Shown here: positions 6,274 to 6,297 of the stretch, one piece after another
Layout of the letters: each line of letters begins with the position of its first letter
Numbering within the stretch: position 1 is the stretch's first letter
DNA from: Chloroflexota bacterium
GTDB taxonomy: Bacteria; Chloroflexota; Dehalococcoidia; JACQGW01
DNA: 6,297 bases
Direction: 5' to 3'
Assembly (NCBI GenBank): GCA_016199325.1
Contig: JACQGW010000054.1
Location: 1 to 6,297, forward strand
Made by a program: the position numbers and the translations under genes
Notes under the pieces: generated by a model
Seen by the model: the letters and a program-made list of their open reading frames with translations, nothing else
The model's database searches: none
What the model was told of the DNA's origin: nothing

Positions 6274-6297
6274 CGCCAGGACGCCAAGATCGCCAAG
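6274..6297. repeat. CGCCAAG-type short tandem repeat at the window edge
   Basis: Three successive units, cgccagga, cgccaagat and cgccaag, repeat with a period of 8-9 bases and run off the right end of the window. A sequence ggttcaaggt, identical to the outer end of the 3276-3506 element, lies 27 bases to the left (6237-6246). Both look like dispersed intergenic repeat material; the full extent cannot be seen. Confidence 0.5.

Overview
This 6297-base window comes from a high-GC bacterial chromosome and holds three genes, all on the minus strand, so transcription runs from right to left. No rRNA, tRNA, CRISPR array or transposase was found. The very high GC content, the tandem-domain universal stress protein with a Cys-rich tail, the protein acyltransferase with an N-terminal GNAT domain, and intergenic palindromes of the 'gtcatgctgagccgcagcgaagcatct' type together suggest a Chloroflexota (Thermomicrobia-like) or similar soil or thermophile lineage. 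That assignment rests on impression only; no phylogenetic marker is present.

Layout in order of transcription. (1) Positions 6297-6166: upstream region with a short CGCCAAG-type tandem repeat at the window edge, a plausible sigma-70-like promoter and a Shine-Dalgarno sequence. (2) 6165-3517: an 882-aa fusion of a GNAT acetyltransferase to both subunits of an ADP-forming acyl-CoA synthetase, that is, a Pat/PatA-type lysine acyltransferase with the GNAT domain first. (3) 3516-3191: a 326-bp intergenic region built around a perfect 31-bp palindrome, with short outer inverted repeats. (4) 3190-2036: a 384-aa protein with two UspA domains and an eight-cysteine C-terminal tail, preceded by a near-perfect Shine-Dalgarno. 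(5) 1989-283: a HyuB-type (N-methylhydantoinase B / 5-oxoprolinase) subunit starting 46 bp after the stress-protein gene, probably in the same transcript, with no HyuA partner visible. (6) 282-1: a gene-free stretch with GC-rich hairpins and a 212-bp near-perfect inverted repeat whose core is the same palindrome family as the 3364-3446 element.

Functional reading. The acyltransferase probably modifies protein lysines using acyl-CoA; its synthetase half keeps both histidines expected of a working ADP-forming acyl-CoA synthetase. In mycobacteria a Pat-type enzyme acetylates a universal stress protein, so its neighbour here is a reasonable candidate substrate. That stress protein contains exactly one lysine, placed just before its first nucleotide-binding loop. 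Any direct link of the hydantoinase subunit to the other two genes is unsupported beyond its position. The points most worth a second look are the single-lysine stress protein beside a lysine acyltransferase, the Cys-rich tail, and the two related palindromic elements.
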